From positions 1,199,001 to 1,263,000 of the forward strand of contig NZ_CP012402.1 in NCBI RefSeq assembly GCF_001305595.1: DNA of 64,000 bases. The letters are read 5' to 3'. This DNA is from Azospirillum thiophilum. Its GTDB lineage: Bacteria; Pseudomonadota; Alphaproteobacteria; Azospirillales; Azospirillaceae. The translations under genes and the position numbers were made by a program. Positions 35,121 through 45,024 of this stretch are shown in pieces. How positions within the stretch are numbered: position 1 is the first letter of the stretch; every line of letters starts with the position of its first letter. A model generated the notes under the pieces. That model worked only from the letters and a program-made list of their open reading frames with translations, made no database searches and had not been told where the DNA came from.

Positions 35121-35573
35121 TTGACCGCCCTTCCGGACTTCCTGCGCCTGCGCATCGGCGCGCTGTGCTGTCTGGCCCTGCTGACCGGACAAGCGCTGAC
35201 CGCCGCCCTGCTGCCGCCGCCCGCCGCCCGGACCCCGCTGTTCGCGGAAGGCCTGCTCGACGACCGCATCGTCATCTGTACCGCCGCCGGCCTCGTCGTC
35301 ATCGACCGCCGGACCGGCGAACCCGTCGCAGCCGGACTGCCTGGTGACGGGCGCTCCGACGACGGACATGACGGCGAACACGCGGGTGCCTTCTGCCTGT
35401 TCTGCCTGCCGATCCTGCATGGCGGCACCGACATGCCGGCACCCGTGGAGCTTCCTGTTCCGGGTGCCCGCGCCGTCCGTTGCGAAACACCGGCCGCCCC
35501 GGCCACCCTGCCGGCGGGCCGGCCCGCCGGCAGCGCCTGGCCGCGCGGCCCGCCGACGCCCCTGCCGCTCTGA
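35121..35573 (+). CDS. DUF2946-like exported Cys-rich protein (paralog 3, diverged)
   Basis: The 150-residue protein starts MTALPDFLRLRIG from a TTG, which parallels paralog 2. A hydrophobic segment of about 12-32 follows, then DDRIVICTAAG (Cys53), HDGEHAGAFCLFCLPILHGG (Cys92, Cys95) and a proline-rich tail. CxxC spacing is retained but the prolines of CPLC are changed to LF, so it is the most diverged of the three. Histidines around the CxxC could add metal ligands. An upstream TTG (35079) or GTG (35103) is possible. It ends 73 bases before the cydP-like gene. Confidence 0.65.
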   Translation: MTALPDFLRLRIGALCCLALLTGQALTAALLPPPAARTPLFAEGLLDDRIVICTAAGLVVIDRRTGEPVAAGLPGDGRSDDGHDGEHAGAFCLFCLPILHGGTDMPAPVELPVPGARAVRCETPAAPATLPAGRPAGSAWPRGPPTPLPL

Positions 35574-35646
35574 GATGACCGCCGTTCCTGCGCGACGTGC
35601 CGGCTTTGCCGGCCGAACGCTCCCCTTTTGTCCGAAAGGACCCGAC

Positions 35647-35880
35647 ATGAGCACGCAAGACCAGGGCAAGGCGTCACCATTGCCCGTCGGGCCGCGCCGT
35701 GCACCGGCCCGGTCATGGACCCTTTCATCCCCGCTCGCCCGCGCCATCACCGCCACCTTGTTGATCAAGCTGTGCGTGGTGGTGACGATGCGGGTGTTCC
35801 TGTTCGACGGTGCGCACCGCCCGGTCATCGACGCGTCCGCCATGGACAGCCGCCTGACCGCCTCGGCCCCGCCGCGTTGA
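35647..35880 (+). CDS. cydP: CydP-like small cytochrome bd accessory protein
   Basis: The 77-residue protein has one hydrophobic helix, ARAITATLLIKLCVVVTMRVFLF (about 33-55), with the R-x-I-x-x-x-L-x-I-K pattern of the small CydP proteins encoded directly ahead of cydA in many proteobacteria. GAAAGGA precedes the ATG. It ends 16 bases before cydA, which supports an accessory role in the oxidase. The similarity is short, so the name rests largely on position and topology. Confidence 0.65.
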   Translation: MSTQDQGKASPLPVGPRRAPARSWTLSSPLARAITATLLIKLCVVVTMRVFLFDGAHRPVIDASAMDSRLTASAPPR

Positions 35881-35896
35881 GGATTCAAGACGCATT

Positions 35897-37459
35897 ATGT
35901 TCGATCTCGATCCGATGAGCCTGTCACGCCTGCAATTCGGCATGACGGCGCTCTACCATTTCCTGTTCGTGCCCCTGACGCTGGGGCTGTCCTTCCTGCT
36001 GGCCATCATGGAAAGCGTCTATGTGATGACCGGTCGCACCATCTGGCGCGACATGACCCGGTTCTGGGGCAAGCTGTTCGGCATCAACTTCGCCATGGGG
36101 GTGGCCACCGGCATCACCATGGAATTCCAGTTCGGCACCAACTGGGCCTATTACAGCCATTATGTCGGCGACATCTTCGGCGCCCCGCTGGCGATCGAAG
36201 GGCTGATGGCCTTCTTCCTCGAATCGAGCTTCGTCGGCCTGTTCTTCTTCGGATGGAACCGGCTGTCGAAACTCGGCCACCTGACGGTGACCTGGCTGGT
36301 CGCCATCGGCTCCAACCTGTCGGCGCTATGGATCCTGATCGCCAACGGCTGGATGCAGAATCCGGTCGGCGCGGTGTTCAACCCCGACACCATGCGGATG
36401 GAACTGGCCTCCTTCTGGGAGCTGCTGTTCAACCCGGTGGCCCAGGCCAAGTTCGTGCACACCGTCAGCGCCGGCTATGTCACCGGCTCGGTCTTCGTGC
36501 TGTCGGTCAGCGCCTGGTATCTGCTGCGCGGGCGGCACCGGGCCTTCGCGACCCGTTCGATGATCGTCGCCTCCGCTTTCGGTCTGGCTGCCGCCTTGTC
36601 GGTCGCCGTTCTGGGCGACGAGAGCGGCTATACGGTCAGCGAGCACCAGAAGGTCAAGCTGGCCGCCATCGAGGCGATGTGGGAGACCGAACCGGCCCCG
36701 GCCGGCTTCACCCTGTTCGCCATCCCCGACCAGGAAAAGCGGGAGAACCACGCCGCGGTGACGGTCCCCTGGGCGCTGGGGCTGATCGCCACCCGCTCCG
36801 CCAACACCGTACTGCCCGGCATTGACGATCTGGTCAGGCGGGCGGAAGCCCGCATCCGCAACGGGCTGGTCGCCTATGACGCGCTGGAGCGGCTGCGCGC
36901 CAACCGCGGCGACATCGAGGCCCGCGCCACGCTGGCCGCAAGGTCCGGCGATCTGGGACACGCCCTGTTGCTGAAGCGCTATGTGGCCGATCCGCGGACG
37001 GCGGACGACGCCACCATCGCGCGGGCGGCCCAGGACGTGATCCCGGCCGTTCCCCCGCTGTTCTGGAGCTTCCGCGTGATGGTGGCGCTGGGCTTCTTCT
37101 TCATCGGCCTGTTCGCGGTCGCCTTCTGGCGCTCCTGCCGCCGCGACTTTGACCATCCGCTGTTCCTGAAGATTTGCCTGTGGTCGCTTCCCCTGCCCTG
37201 GCTGGCGGCGGAATTCGGCTGGGTCGTCGCCGAATATGGCCGGCAGCCCTGGGCCATCGACGGGGTTCTGCCGACCTTCCTCGCCTCCTCCGCCCTGTCG
37301 GCTGGGCAGGTGCTGTTCACCCTGGCCGGCTTCGTCCTGTTCTACTCGTCGCTGCTGGTGGTCGACGTGATCCTGATGCGCAAATACATCCGTATCGGCC
37401 CGGCGGACGCCCTGCGTCCCCCATCCTCCGCCACCGCACAGCCCATCCCCGCCGCGTGA
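35897..37459 (+). CDS. cydA: Cytochrome bd ubiquinol oxidase subunit I
   Basis: The 520-residue multi-pass membrane protein carries the hemes of a quinol oxidase that reduces oxygen to water at high affinity. RLQFGMTALYHFLFVPLTLG holds the heme b595 His, and QAKFVHTVSAGY the heme b558 His. EFGWVVAEYGRQPW is the signature around the Met/Arg region near the quinol site. Length matches the long Q-loop form (E. coli 522). The gene starts 16 bases after cydP, and cydB and cydX follow. It would let the cell respire at low oxygen, which fits a microaerobic soil lifestyle. Confidence 0.95.
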   Translation: MFDLDPMSLSRLQFGMTALYHFLFVPLTLGLSFLLAIMESVYVMTGRTIWRDMTRFWGKLFGINFAMGVATGITMEFQFGTNWAYYSHYVGDIFGAPLAIEGLMAFFLESSFVGLFFFGWNRLSKLGHLTVTWLVAIGSNLSALWILIANGWMQNPVGAVFNPDTMRMELASFWELLFNPVAQAKFVHTVSAGYVTGSVFVLSVSAWYLLRGRHRAFATRSMIVASAFGLAAALSVAVLGDESGYTVSEHQKVKLAAIEAMWETEPAPAGFTLFAIPDQEKRENHAAVTVPWALGLIATRSANTVLPGIDDLVRRAEARIRNGLVAYDALERLRANRGDIEARATLAARSGDLGHALLLKRYVADPRTADDATIARAAQDVIPAVPPLFWSFRVMVALGFFFIGLFAVAFWRSCRRDFDHPLFLKICLWSLPLPWLAAEFGWVVAEYGRQPWAIDGVLPTFLASSALSAGQVLFTLAGFVLFYSSLLVVDVILMRKYIRIGPADALRPPSSATAQPIPAA

Positions 37460-37469
37460 GGAACCGACC

Positions 37470-38621
37470 ATGGAAACCCTGATCGACTACGAGCATCTCC
37501 GCCTGATCTGGTGGCTGTTCCTGGGCGTCCTGCTGATCGGCTTCGCCGTGATGGACGGATTCGACCTCGGAGTCGCCGCCCTGCTGCCGCTGGTCGCCCG
37601 CACCGACCTTGAGCGGCGGGTCGCCATCAACAGCATCGGGCCGGTATGGGACGGCAACCAGGTCTGGTTGATCCTGGGCGCCGGGGCCATCTTCGCCGCC
37701 TGGCCGGCCATCTATGCCGCCGCCTTCTCCGGCTTCTACATCGCGCTGTTCCTGGTGCTGGCCACGCTGATCCTGCGCCCGGTGGGGTTCGAGTTCCGCA
37801 ACAAATTCGCCGACACCCGCTGGCGCGGCTTCTGGGACGCCGCGCTGGTGGCGGGCGGGGTCGTGCCGTCGCTGGTGTTCGGCGTCGCCTTCGGCAATTT
37901 GCTGCAAGGCGTTCCCTTCCGCATCGACGGCGACCTGCGCGTCCTCTACGAGGGCGGCGGGCTGCTGGAACTGCTCAACCCGTTCGGCCTGCTGGCCGGG
38001 CTGGTGTCGCTCGCCATGCTGACGACCCATGGCGCCGTCTATCTGGCGCTGAAGACGGAGGGCCGGGTGCGCGAGCGCGCGGCCGGCTTCATCGGCGTCG
38101 GCGCTCCGGCCACCATCGCCCTGTTCCTGGCAGCCGGCCTGTGGGTGGCGCTGGGGCTTCCGGGCTACGCCCTGGTCGGACAGGTGGTGACCGACGGACC
38201 GTCGAACCCGCTGTTCAAGCAGGTCGAACTGCGGCCGGGCGGCTGGCTCGCCAACTATGCCGCCCATCCCTGGATGGTCGCGGCGCCGGTCCTGGGGGTG
38301 CTCGGCCCGGCCGGTGCCTGGCTGGCGACGCGGCTGGAGCGGCCCGGCTCCGCCTTCGTGTCCAGCGCCACCGGCATCGCCGGGATCGTCGCCACGGCCG
38401 GAGTCAGCATGTTCCCCATGCTGATGCCGTCCAGCCTCGACCCGTCGGTCAGCCTGACGGTATGGGACGCGTCGTCCAGCCACCGCACGCTGCTGGTGAT
38501 GCTGGTGTCGACGCTGATCTTCCTGCCGATGATCCTGGTCTACACCAGCATCATCTTCCGCATCCTGCGCGGACGGGTCGGGCCGGCGGACATCCAGCGC
38601 AACCCCTCCAGCCTTTATTGA
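37470..38621 (+). CDS. cydB: Cytochrome bd ubiquinol oxidase subunit II
   Basis: The 383-residue membrane protein is the partner subunit of CydA. It begins with IWWLFLGVLLIGFAVMDGFDLGVAALLPL, and GPVWDGNQVWLILGAGAIFAAWP is diagnostic of CydB. Length fits E. coli CydB (379). GAGGAA precedes the ATG, 11 bases after the cydA stop. It is followed by a short cydX. No cydDC (heme/cysteine exporter for assembly) is in the window. Confidence 0.95.
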   Translation: METLIDYEHLRLIWWLFLGVLLIGFAVMDGFDLGVAALLPLVARTDLERRVAINSIGPVWDGNQVWLILGAGAIFAAWPAIYAAAFSGFYIALFLVLATLILRPVGFEFRNKFADTRWRGFWDAALVAGGVVPSLVFGVAFGNLLQGVPFRIDGDLRVLYEGGGLLELLNPFGLLAGLVSLAMLTTHGAVYLALKTEGRVRERAAGFIGVGAPATIALFLAAGLWVALGLPGYALVGQVVTDGPSNPLFKQVELRPGGWLANYAAHPWMVAAPVLGVLGPAGAWLATRLERPGSAFVSSATGIAGIVATAGVSMFPMLMPSSLDPSVSLTVWDASSSHRTLLVMLVSTLIFLPMILVYTSIIFRILRGRVGPADIQRNPSSLY

Positions 38622-38650
38622 GCCACCCTTTACAGAGGAGAACACCCGAC

Positions 38651-38758
38651 ATGTGGTATTTCACCTGGGTCCTCGGCGTCGGCTTCGCCTGCGCCTGCGG
38701 CATCCTGAACGCCGTCTGGCACGAGCATCACCTGCCCGCCACCGACACGGTGGACTGA
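38651..38758 (+). CDS. cydX: Cytochrome bd-I oxidase small subunit CydX
   Basis: The 35-residue peptide MWYFTWVLGVGFACACGIL... forms a single membrane helix and begins with the M-W-Y-F-x-W-x-L-G pattern conserved in CydX. AGAGGAG precedes the ATG. It lies 29 bases after cydB, the usual location. It stabilises the oxidase and its hemes. The two Cys in the helix are less usual. Confidence 0.9.
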   Translation: MWYFTWVLGVGFACACGILNAVWHEHHLPATDTVD

Positions 38759-38765
38759 TGCCGTT

Positions 38766-38802
38766 TCCGGAAAGATCCGCCTCGTGGCCGGACCTTTCCG
38801 GA
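38766..38802 (+). terminator. Likely terminator hairpin after the cyd operon
   Basis: TCCGGAAAG at 38766-38774 and CTTTCCGGA at 38794-38802 form a perfect nine-base stem with a 19-base loop, eight bases after the cydX stop. No T-run follows. The rest of the 282-base gap to the next gene shows no clear coding signal. Confidence 0.45.
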
Positions 38803-39040
38803 TCCTCGAACGCCGGGCGGCGCGACCGAAGCCAGCATCCGGTCATGGCTTGGCGACCAGGGCGGCGACCTCGGCGAAAGCCGGAGAGGAGCCGGGCGTC
38901 ACCGGCCGCCTGCCATCGTGGGACAGGTCGAACTGCAGGAACAGCGGGCCGCATTCCGGATCCAGCCCCCGACACGAAATCCATGTTCGCCTGTTATGCA
39001 GGTCGACCCGCGTCATGTGGCGCCCGGCCAGGAGGAACCG

Positions 39041-39577
39041 ATGGGTATCGTTGTGAATGGAACCGACGTGGATCCGCCGGACGATCCGCGCGTTTCCCTG
39101 CTCGACCTGCTCCGGGAACGGTTGCAGCTGTCCGGCACCAAGAAGGGCTGCGACCAGGGGGCCTGCGGGGCCTGCACGGTGCTGGTGGACGGCGAGCGCA
39201 TCCTCTCCTGCCTCGCGCTGGCGGTGCAGTACGAGGGCCGGTCGGTCACCACCATCGAAGGGCTCGGGACTGAAGGGCTGGGCACGGGCGGCGCGCTGCA
39301 CCCTCTGCAACGGGCCTTCATCGAGCATGACGGCTTCCAGTGCGGTTATTGCACACCCGGCCAGATCTGCTCGGCCGTCGGCATGATCGGGGAGTTGCGG
39401 CGCGGGGTGCCCAGCCACGTCACCGCCGACCTCGCGGCGGCTGCGATCCCGTGCAGTCGGGACGAACTGCGCGAGCGGATGAGCGGCAACCTGTGCCGCT
39501 GCGGCGCGCACAACGGCATCATTGACGCAATCGCCGAAACCTACGCCGAAACACTTCGTGCGGAGGCCGCCGAATGA
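39041..39577 (+). CDS. Molybdenum hydroxylase [2Fe-2S] subunit (PaoA/IorA-like)
   Basis: The 178-residue iron-sulfur subunit has a plant-ferredoxin-like cluster (CDQGACGAC...LSC, about 43-65) and a second cluster in a helical domain (CGYCTPGQ ... CRCGAHN). It starts directly at MGIVVNGTDV, so there is no Tat signal, unlike E. coli PaoA, and the enzyme is probably cytosolic. GGAGGA precedes the ATG. The stop overlaps the next start by four bases (ATGA). With the next two genes it forms a xanthine-oxidase-family dehydrogenase; an aldehyde or N-heterocycle substrate is plausible. Confidence 0.9.
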   Translation: MGIVVNGTDVDPPDDPRVSLLDLLRERLQLSGTKKGCDQGACGACTVLVDGERILSCLALAVQYEGRSVTTIEGLGTEGLGTGGALHPLQRAFIEHDGFQCGYCTPGQICSAVGMIGELRRGVPSHVTADLAAAAIPCSRDELRERMSGNLCRCGAHNGIIDAIAETYAETLRAEAAE

Positions 39578-40602
39578 TCCCCTTCCGCTATGCCCGGGCG
39601 GCCGACGCGGACGACGCGGTCCGGTTCGCCACGCTCGGAGACACATATCCGGACGTCAAATATCTGGGCGGCGGCACCAACCTCGTCGACCTGATGCGCG
39701 AGACGATCGAACGCCCCACAGCGCTGGTGGACGTCACCGGCCTGTCGAACGAGATCACGGAGACCGACGGCGGCGGGCTGCTGATCGGCGGCGCCGTGCG
39801 GAACACCGCCCTGGCCGAGCATGGGCTGGTCCGCCGCCGCTATCCGATGCTGTCGCGCGCCATCGTCGCCGGCGCCTCGCCACAGATCCGCAACATGGCG
39901 ACGGTGGCGGGCAACCTCCTGCAACGCACGCGCTGCGTCTATTTCTACGACCATGGCGGATCGCGCTGCAACAAGCGGGAGCCGGGCCAGGGCTGCGACG
40001 CAATCGACGGCATCAACCGCATGCATGCGATCCTCGGCGCCTCGCCGGCCTGCGTCGCGACCCATCCCTCGGACATGTGCGTGGCGCTGGCCGCCCTCGA
40101 CGCGACCGTCCATCTGCGCAATGCCGGGGGAGAGCGTCGCCTGCTCTTCGCCGACCTGCACCGGCTCCCCGGCACCGAGCCCGAGCGGGACACGGTGCTG
40201 CAACCGGGCGACCTGATCACCGCGGTGGAACTGCGGGCGCTTCCGCTCGCCGCGCGTTCGGTCTACCGGAAGGTCCGCGACCGGTCGAGCTACGCCTTCA
40301 CCCTGGTCTCGGTCGCGGCGGTGCTGGCGGTCGAGAACGGGACGGTGACGGATGTGCGGCTGGCGCTCGGCGGCGTCGCGCACAAGCCCTGGCGTGCCCT
40401 CACCGCGGAGCAGGCGTTGCGCGGCCGGCCGGCGACGGCAGCCGCCTTCCGGGAGGCGGCAGCCGCCGAACTCGCCGCGGCCGAACCGCTGCGGGACAAC
40501 GGCTTCAAGGTCGAGCTGGCGCAGCGGTTGATCGCCGCCATGCTCACCGAACTGGCGGGAAACGAGCTGGCGGGAGAGAAGTTGACGGGGGACAGGATAT
40601 GA
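39574..40602 (+). CDS. Molybdenum hydroxylase FAD-binding subunit (PaoB-like)
   Basis: The 342-residue medium subunit binds FAD. YLGGGTNLVDLMRE (about 30-43) is the FAD pyrophosphate loop, and the insert CVYFYDHGGSRCNKREPGQGCDA (about 124-146) recalls the extra 4Fe-4S cluster segment of PaoB-type subunits with several Cys. Electrons would pass from the Mo centre through the clusters to FAD and on to an acceptor. It overlaps the small subunit by four bases and the large subunit by four bases. Confidence 0.88.
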   Translation: MIPFRYARAADADDAVRFATLGDTYPDVKYLGGGTNLVDLMRETIERPTALVDVTGLSNEITETDGGGLLIGGAVRNTALAEHGLVRRRYPMLSRAIVAGASPQIRNMATVAGNLLQRTRCVYFYDHGGSRCNKREPGQGCDAIDGINRMHAILGASPACVATHPSDMCVALAALDATVHLRNAGGERRLLFADLHRLPGTEPERDTVLQPGDLITAVELRALPLAARSVYRKVRDRSSYAFTLVSVAAVLAVENGTVTDVRLALGGVAHKPWRALTAEQALRGRPATAAAFREAAAAELAAAEPLRDNGFKVELAQRLIAAMLTELAGNELAGEKLTGDRI

Positions 40603-42923
40603 GCATCGCCGACAAGGGCAAGGACGCCCTCCGGGGCATCGCACAGGCGGCGGTCAAGAAGGCGGTCGAGCTGGTTCCCGGCAGCCTCCTGCCGGGCGGG
40701 CGGCCCGACCCGCTGGTCCGGCGTCAGCACGGCCAGATCGGCAAGCCGGTCAGCCGCGTCGACGGTCCGCTGAAGGTGCGGGGCGCGGCGCCCTTCGCAG
40801 CGGAGATCGCGCTGGACGGCATGGTCTATGCGGCGCTCGCCCACAGCACCATCGCCAAGGGGCGCATCGCCGCGATCGACACCGCCGCGGCCGAGGCGGC
40901 ACCCGGTGTGGTGCTGGTGATGACCCACCGGAACGCTCCGCGTCTCAACCCGCCGCCCCGCTTCCTGAGCGGGGACAAGGCGGCGGCGGGCGACGACTCA
41001 CCGGTGATGCAGGACGACCGGGTGCGCTGGAACGGCGAGCCGGTCGCCCTGGTGCTCGCCGGGACGCAGGAGCAGGCCGACCATGCCCGCTCGCTGATCA
41101 CGGTCACCTACGAGGAGGAGCCGGCGGCGACCACCCTGTCCTCGTCCGACGGATGCGAGGTCGGGACCTTCATGGGCGAGCCGCTGAGCGTCAAGGTCGG
41201 CGACGCCGACGCGGCCTTCGCCGCCGCCGTCCACAAGGTCGAGGCGGTCTACCGCACGCCGGGCCACAACCACAATGCCCTGGAGCCGCATGCGGCGACC
41301 CTGGTCTGGCGCAGCGACGAGCTGTTCATCCATGACGCCACCCAGGCGGTCGCGCACACCGCCTGGTCGATGGCGCAGATCTTCGGCCTGGAGGAGGCCC
41401 AGATCCATGTCAGCTCGCCCTTCGTCGGCGGCGGCTTCGGCGGCAAGGGGCTGTGGCAGCACCAGATCCTCGCGGCGGCGGCGCGGCTGTCCGGCCGGCC
41501 AGTGCGCATCGTCCTGTCGCGGGAGGGCGTCTACCGCATCGTCGGCGGCCGCAGCCCGACCGAGCAGCGGGTGGCGCTGGGTGCCGATGCCGACGGGCGG
41601 CTGACGGCGATCATCCATCGCGGCGTGACGCCGAAGACCCGCCACAGCCCGATGCCGGAACCTTTCATCCTGCCGACCCAGAGCGCCTATGCGGCCGAAG
41701 CCATCGCGCTGGAGGTGCAGACCTATCATCTCGACATGGTCGCCAACACCTTCATGCGCGCGCCCGGCGAGGCGGTCGGCACCGTTGCGCTGGAATGCGC
41801 GATGGACGAGCTGGCCGAACGGCTCGGCGTCGATCCCATCGAGCTGCGGATCCGCAACGAGCCGGACAAGGATCCGATTTCGGGACGCCCCTTCTCGTCG
41901 CGCAACATCGTGGCGGCCTACCGGGCCGGGGCCGAGCGCTTCGGCTGGGACCGGCGCAGCCCGGTGCCGCGGTCGCGGCGGGAGGGCGAATGGCTGATCG
42001 GCATGGGCTGCGCCACCGCGACCTATCCCTATCACCGGATGCCGGGCGGCGCCGCGCGCATCACGCTGGACGCCGCCGGCCATGTGCGCATCGACGTCGC
42101 CGCGCACGAGATGGGCATGGGCACGGCGACCGCCCAGGCGCAGATCGCCGCCGACCGGCTCGGCCTGTCGCTGGAGGCGGTAACGGTCCGCTACGGCGAC
42201 AGCTCGCTGCCCGGCGTCATCCTCGCCGGCGGCTCCCAGCAGACGGCCTCGGCCGGCCTGTCGGTGATGATGGCGCACCGGGAGCTGGTCGGCGAATTGC
42301 TGAAGCTCGCCGGCAACGATTCTCCCCTCGCCGGTCTCGGCGCCGACGAGGTCGAAGGCACCGACGCCGGCCTGCGCAAGCTGGACGAGCCCGGACGCTT
42401 CGAGAGCTACGCCTCGATCCTGGCGCGGTCCGGGCGCACGGAGCTGGTGGCGGAGGGCAGCGCACCGATGCCGCTGGAGACGATGCACTGGTCCATGCAT
42501 TCGCACGGCGCGATGTTCTGCGAGGTGCGCGTCAACGCCGTCACCAGCGAGACGCGGGTCAACCGCTTCCTGGGATCCTTCGACTGTGGCCGCATCGTCA
42601 ACCCGAAGATGGCGGCGAGCCAGTTCCGCGGCGGCATCATCATGGGGTTGGGACTGGCGCTGATGGAAGAAACCCAGTTCGACGCGCGCAAGGGACGGAT
42701 CATGAACCGGACCCTCGCCGACTATCATCTGCCCGTGCATCTGGACGTGCCGGACATCGACGTGATCTGGACCGACATTCCCGACCCGCATACACCGATG
42801 GGAGCCCGCGGCATCGGCGAGATCGGCATCACCGGAACGGGCGCCGCCGTCGCCAACGCCATCCACAACGCCACCGGCCGGCGGGTACGGGACTTCCCCA
42901 TCACGCTCGACAGGCTGCTGTGA
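40599..42923 (+). CDS. Molybdenum hydroxylase molybdopterin subunit (PaoC-like)
   Basis: The 774-residue catalytic subunit binds the molybdopterin cofactor. Typical segments are SPFVGGGFGGKG (Mo-cofactor contact), MRAPGEAVGTVALE and ARGIGEIGITGTGAAVANA near the C-terminus, whose Glu is the catalytic base in this family. The first 40 or so residues are a non-conserved leader before GQIGKPVSRVDGPLKVRG. It overlaps the FAD subunit by four bases. No XdhC/PaoD-type maturation gene lies nearby. Aldehyde dehydrogenase activity is the most likely function, though other heterocycles are possible. Confidence 0.9.
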   Translation: MSIADKGKDALRGIAQAAVKKAVELVPGSLLPGGRPDPLVRRQHGQIGKPVSRVDGPLKVRGAAPFAAEIALDGMVYAALAHSTIAKGRIAAIDTAAAEAAPGVVLVMTHRNAPRLNPPPRFLSGDKAAAGDDSPVMQDDRVRWNGEPVALVLAGTQEQADHARSLITVTYEEEPAATTLSSSDGCEVGTFMGEPLSVKVGDADAAFAAAVHKVEAVYRTPGHNHNALEPHAATLVWRSDELFIHDATQAVAHTAWSMAQIFGLEEAQIHVSSPFVGGGFGGKGLWQHQILAAAARLSGRPVRIVLSREGVYRIVGGRSPTEQRVALGADADGRLTAIIHRGVTPKTRHSPMPEPFILPTQSAYAAEAIALEVQTYHLDMVANTFMRAPGEAVGTVALECAMDELAERLGVDPIELRIRNEPDKDPISGRPFSSRNIVAAYRAGAERFGWDRRSPVPRSRREGEWLIGMGCATATYPYHRMPGGAARITLDAAGHVRIDVAAHEMGMGTATAQAQIAADRLGLSLEAVTVRYGDSSLPGVILAGGSQQTASAGLSVMMAHRELVGELLKLAGNDSPLAGLGADEVEGTDAGLRKLDEPGRFESYASILARSGRTELVAEGSAPMPLETMHWSMHSHGAMFCEVRVNAVTSETRVNRFLGSFDCGRIVNPKMAASQFRGGIIMGLGLALMEETQFDARKGRIMNRTLADYHLPVHLDVPDIDVIWTDIPDPHTPMGARGIGEIGITGTGAAVANAIHNATGRRVRDFPITLDRLL

Positions 42924-42971
42924 CGGCGGCCGTCCGGCGCGAACGGGGCAGCACGGTCGGTACTCGCCAGT

Positions 42972-43998
42972 TCAGATGCCGGCCCCGAACCGGGCGGAGC
43001 TGGACGGCTCCGTCCCGTCATCGGCGAAATGGCAGGCGACGAGATGGCACGGCGCCAGTTCCCGCAGCGCTGGTGCCTCATGCCGGCAGAGATCGGTGGC
43101 GATGGGGCAGCGGGTGTGGAACCGGCAGCCGGTGGGCAGGTCGTAGGGGCTGGGCGTATCACCGGCCAGCCCCGGCCCTGCGGGCGACGACGCGGTCCCT
43201 GGCGCGTCGATCCGCGGCGCGGCGTCGAGCAGGGCACGGGTGTAGGGATGGGCGGGACGGCGCCACAGGCTGTCGCGGTCGCCCATCTCGACGATCCGGC
43301 CTAGATACATCACCGCAACCCGGTCGGAGATGTACTCCACCACCGACAGGTCATGACCGATGAACAGGAAGCTGACCCCCAGCGTCCGCTGCAGGTCGGT
43401 CAGCAAGTTCAGGATCTGGGCCTGGACCGAGACGTCGAGCGCCGAGACCGGCTCGTCCAGCACCACCAGCTTCGGGTCCAGCGCCAGCGCGCGGGCGATG
43501 CCGATGCGCTGGCGCTGGCCGCCGGAGAACTCGTGCGGCCGGCGGCCGGCCGCCTCGGGCGGCAGCCCGACCTTGCGCAGCAGGTCGGCGACCCGCTCGC
43601 GCCGCTCGGCCCGGCTGCCGATCCGGTGGATCACCAGCGGCTCGGCCAGCAGCTCGCCGACCGTCCAGCGCGGATCGAGCGAGGCTGCCGGATCCTGGAG
43701 CACCATCTGCAACTCGCGCCGCACCCCGCGCAGATGCCGCCGCGAGGCGCCGGTGATGTCCTCTCCCGCCAGCAGGATCGACCCGGCGCTGGGCTCGGTC
43801 AGCCGGACGACCGCCCGCGCCAGGGTCGATTTCCCGCAGCCGGACTCACCGACGATGCCCAGCGTCTCTGCCTGGGCGAGGTCGAAGGACACGTCGTCCA
43901 GCGCATGGACCACGCCGCGCGGCGTCCGGTACTCCACCGAAAGCCCGCGGACCGATAGCACCGGCGGGGCCGGCGGAGCGGACGGGAGGGCGGCGGCG

Positions 43999-44009
<11 letters not shown>
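42972..44009 (-). CDS. dppF: Oligopeptide/dipeptide ABC transporter ATP-binding protein (DppF-like)
   Basis: The 345-residue ATPase shows Walker [11 protein letters not shown]-loop LQDPAASLDPRWTVGE, signature FSGGQRQR, Walker B LVVLDEPVSALD and the switch HDLSVVEY. The C-terminal oligopeptide extension has LPTGCRFHTRCPIATDLCRHEAP, with the Cys pattern of DppF/OppF-type proteins. GGAGAG lies before the ATG at 44009, which overlaps the upstream ATPase gene by 11 bases. It is the last gene of a five-gene peptide-type operon and converges with the Mo-hydroxylase genes. Confidence 0.9.

Positions 44010-45020
<1,011 letters not shown>

Positions 45021-45024
<4 letters not shown>

Noticed and set aside
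34762..35124. Small gene in the 431-base intergenic stretch
   Set aside because: Composition is proline/arginine-rich with no ribosome site of quality and no recognised family.
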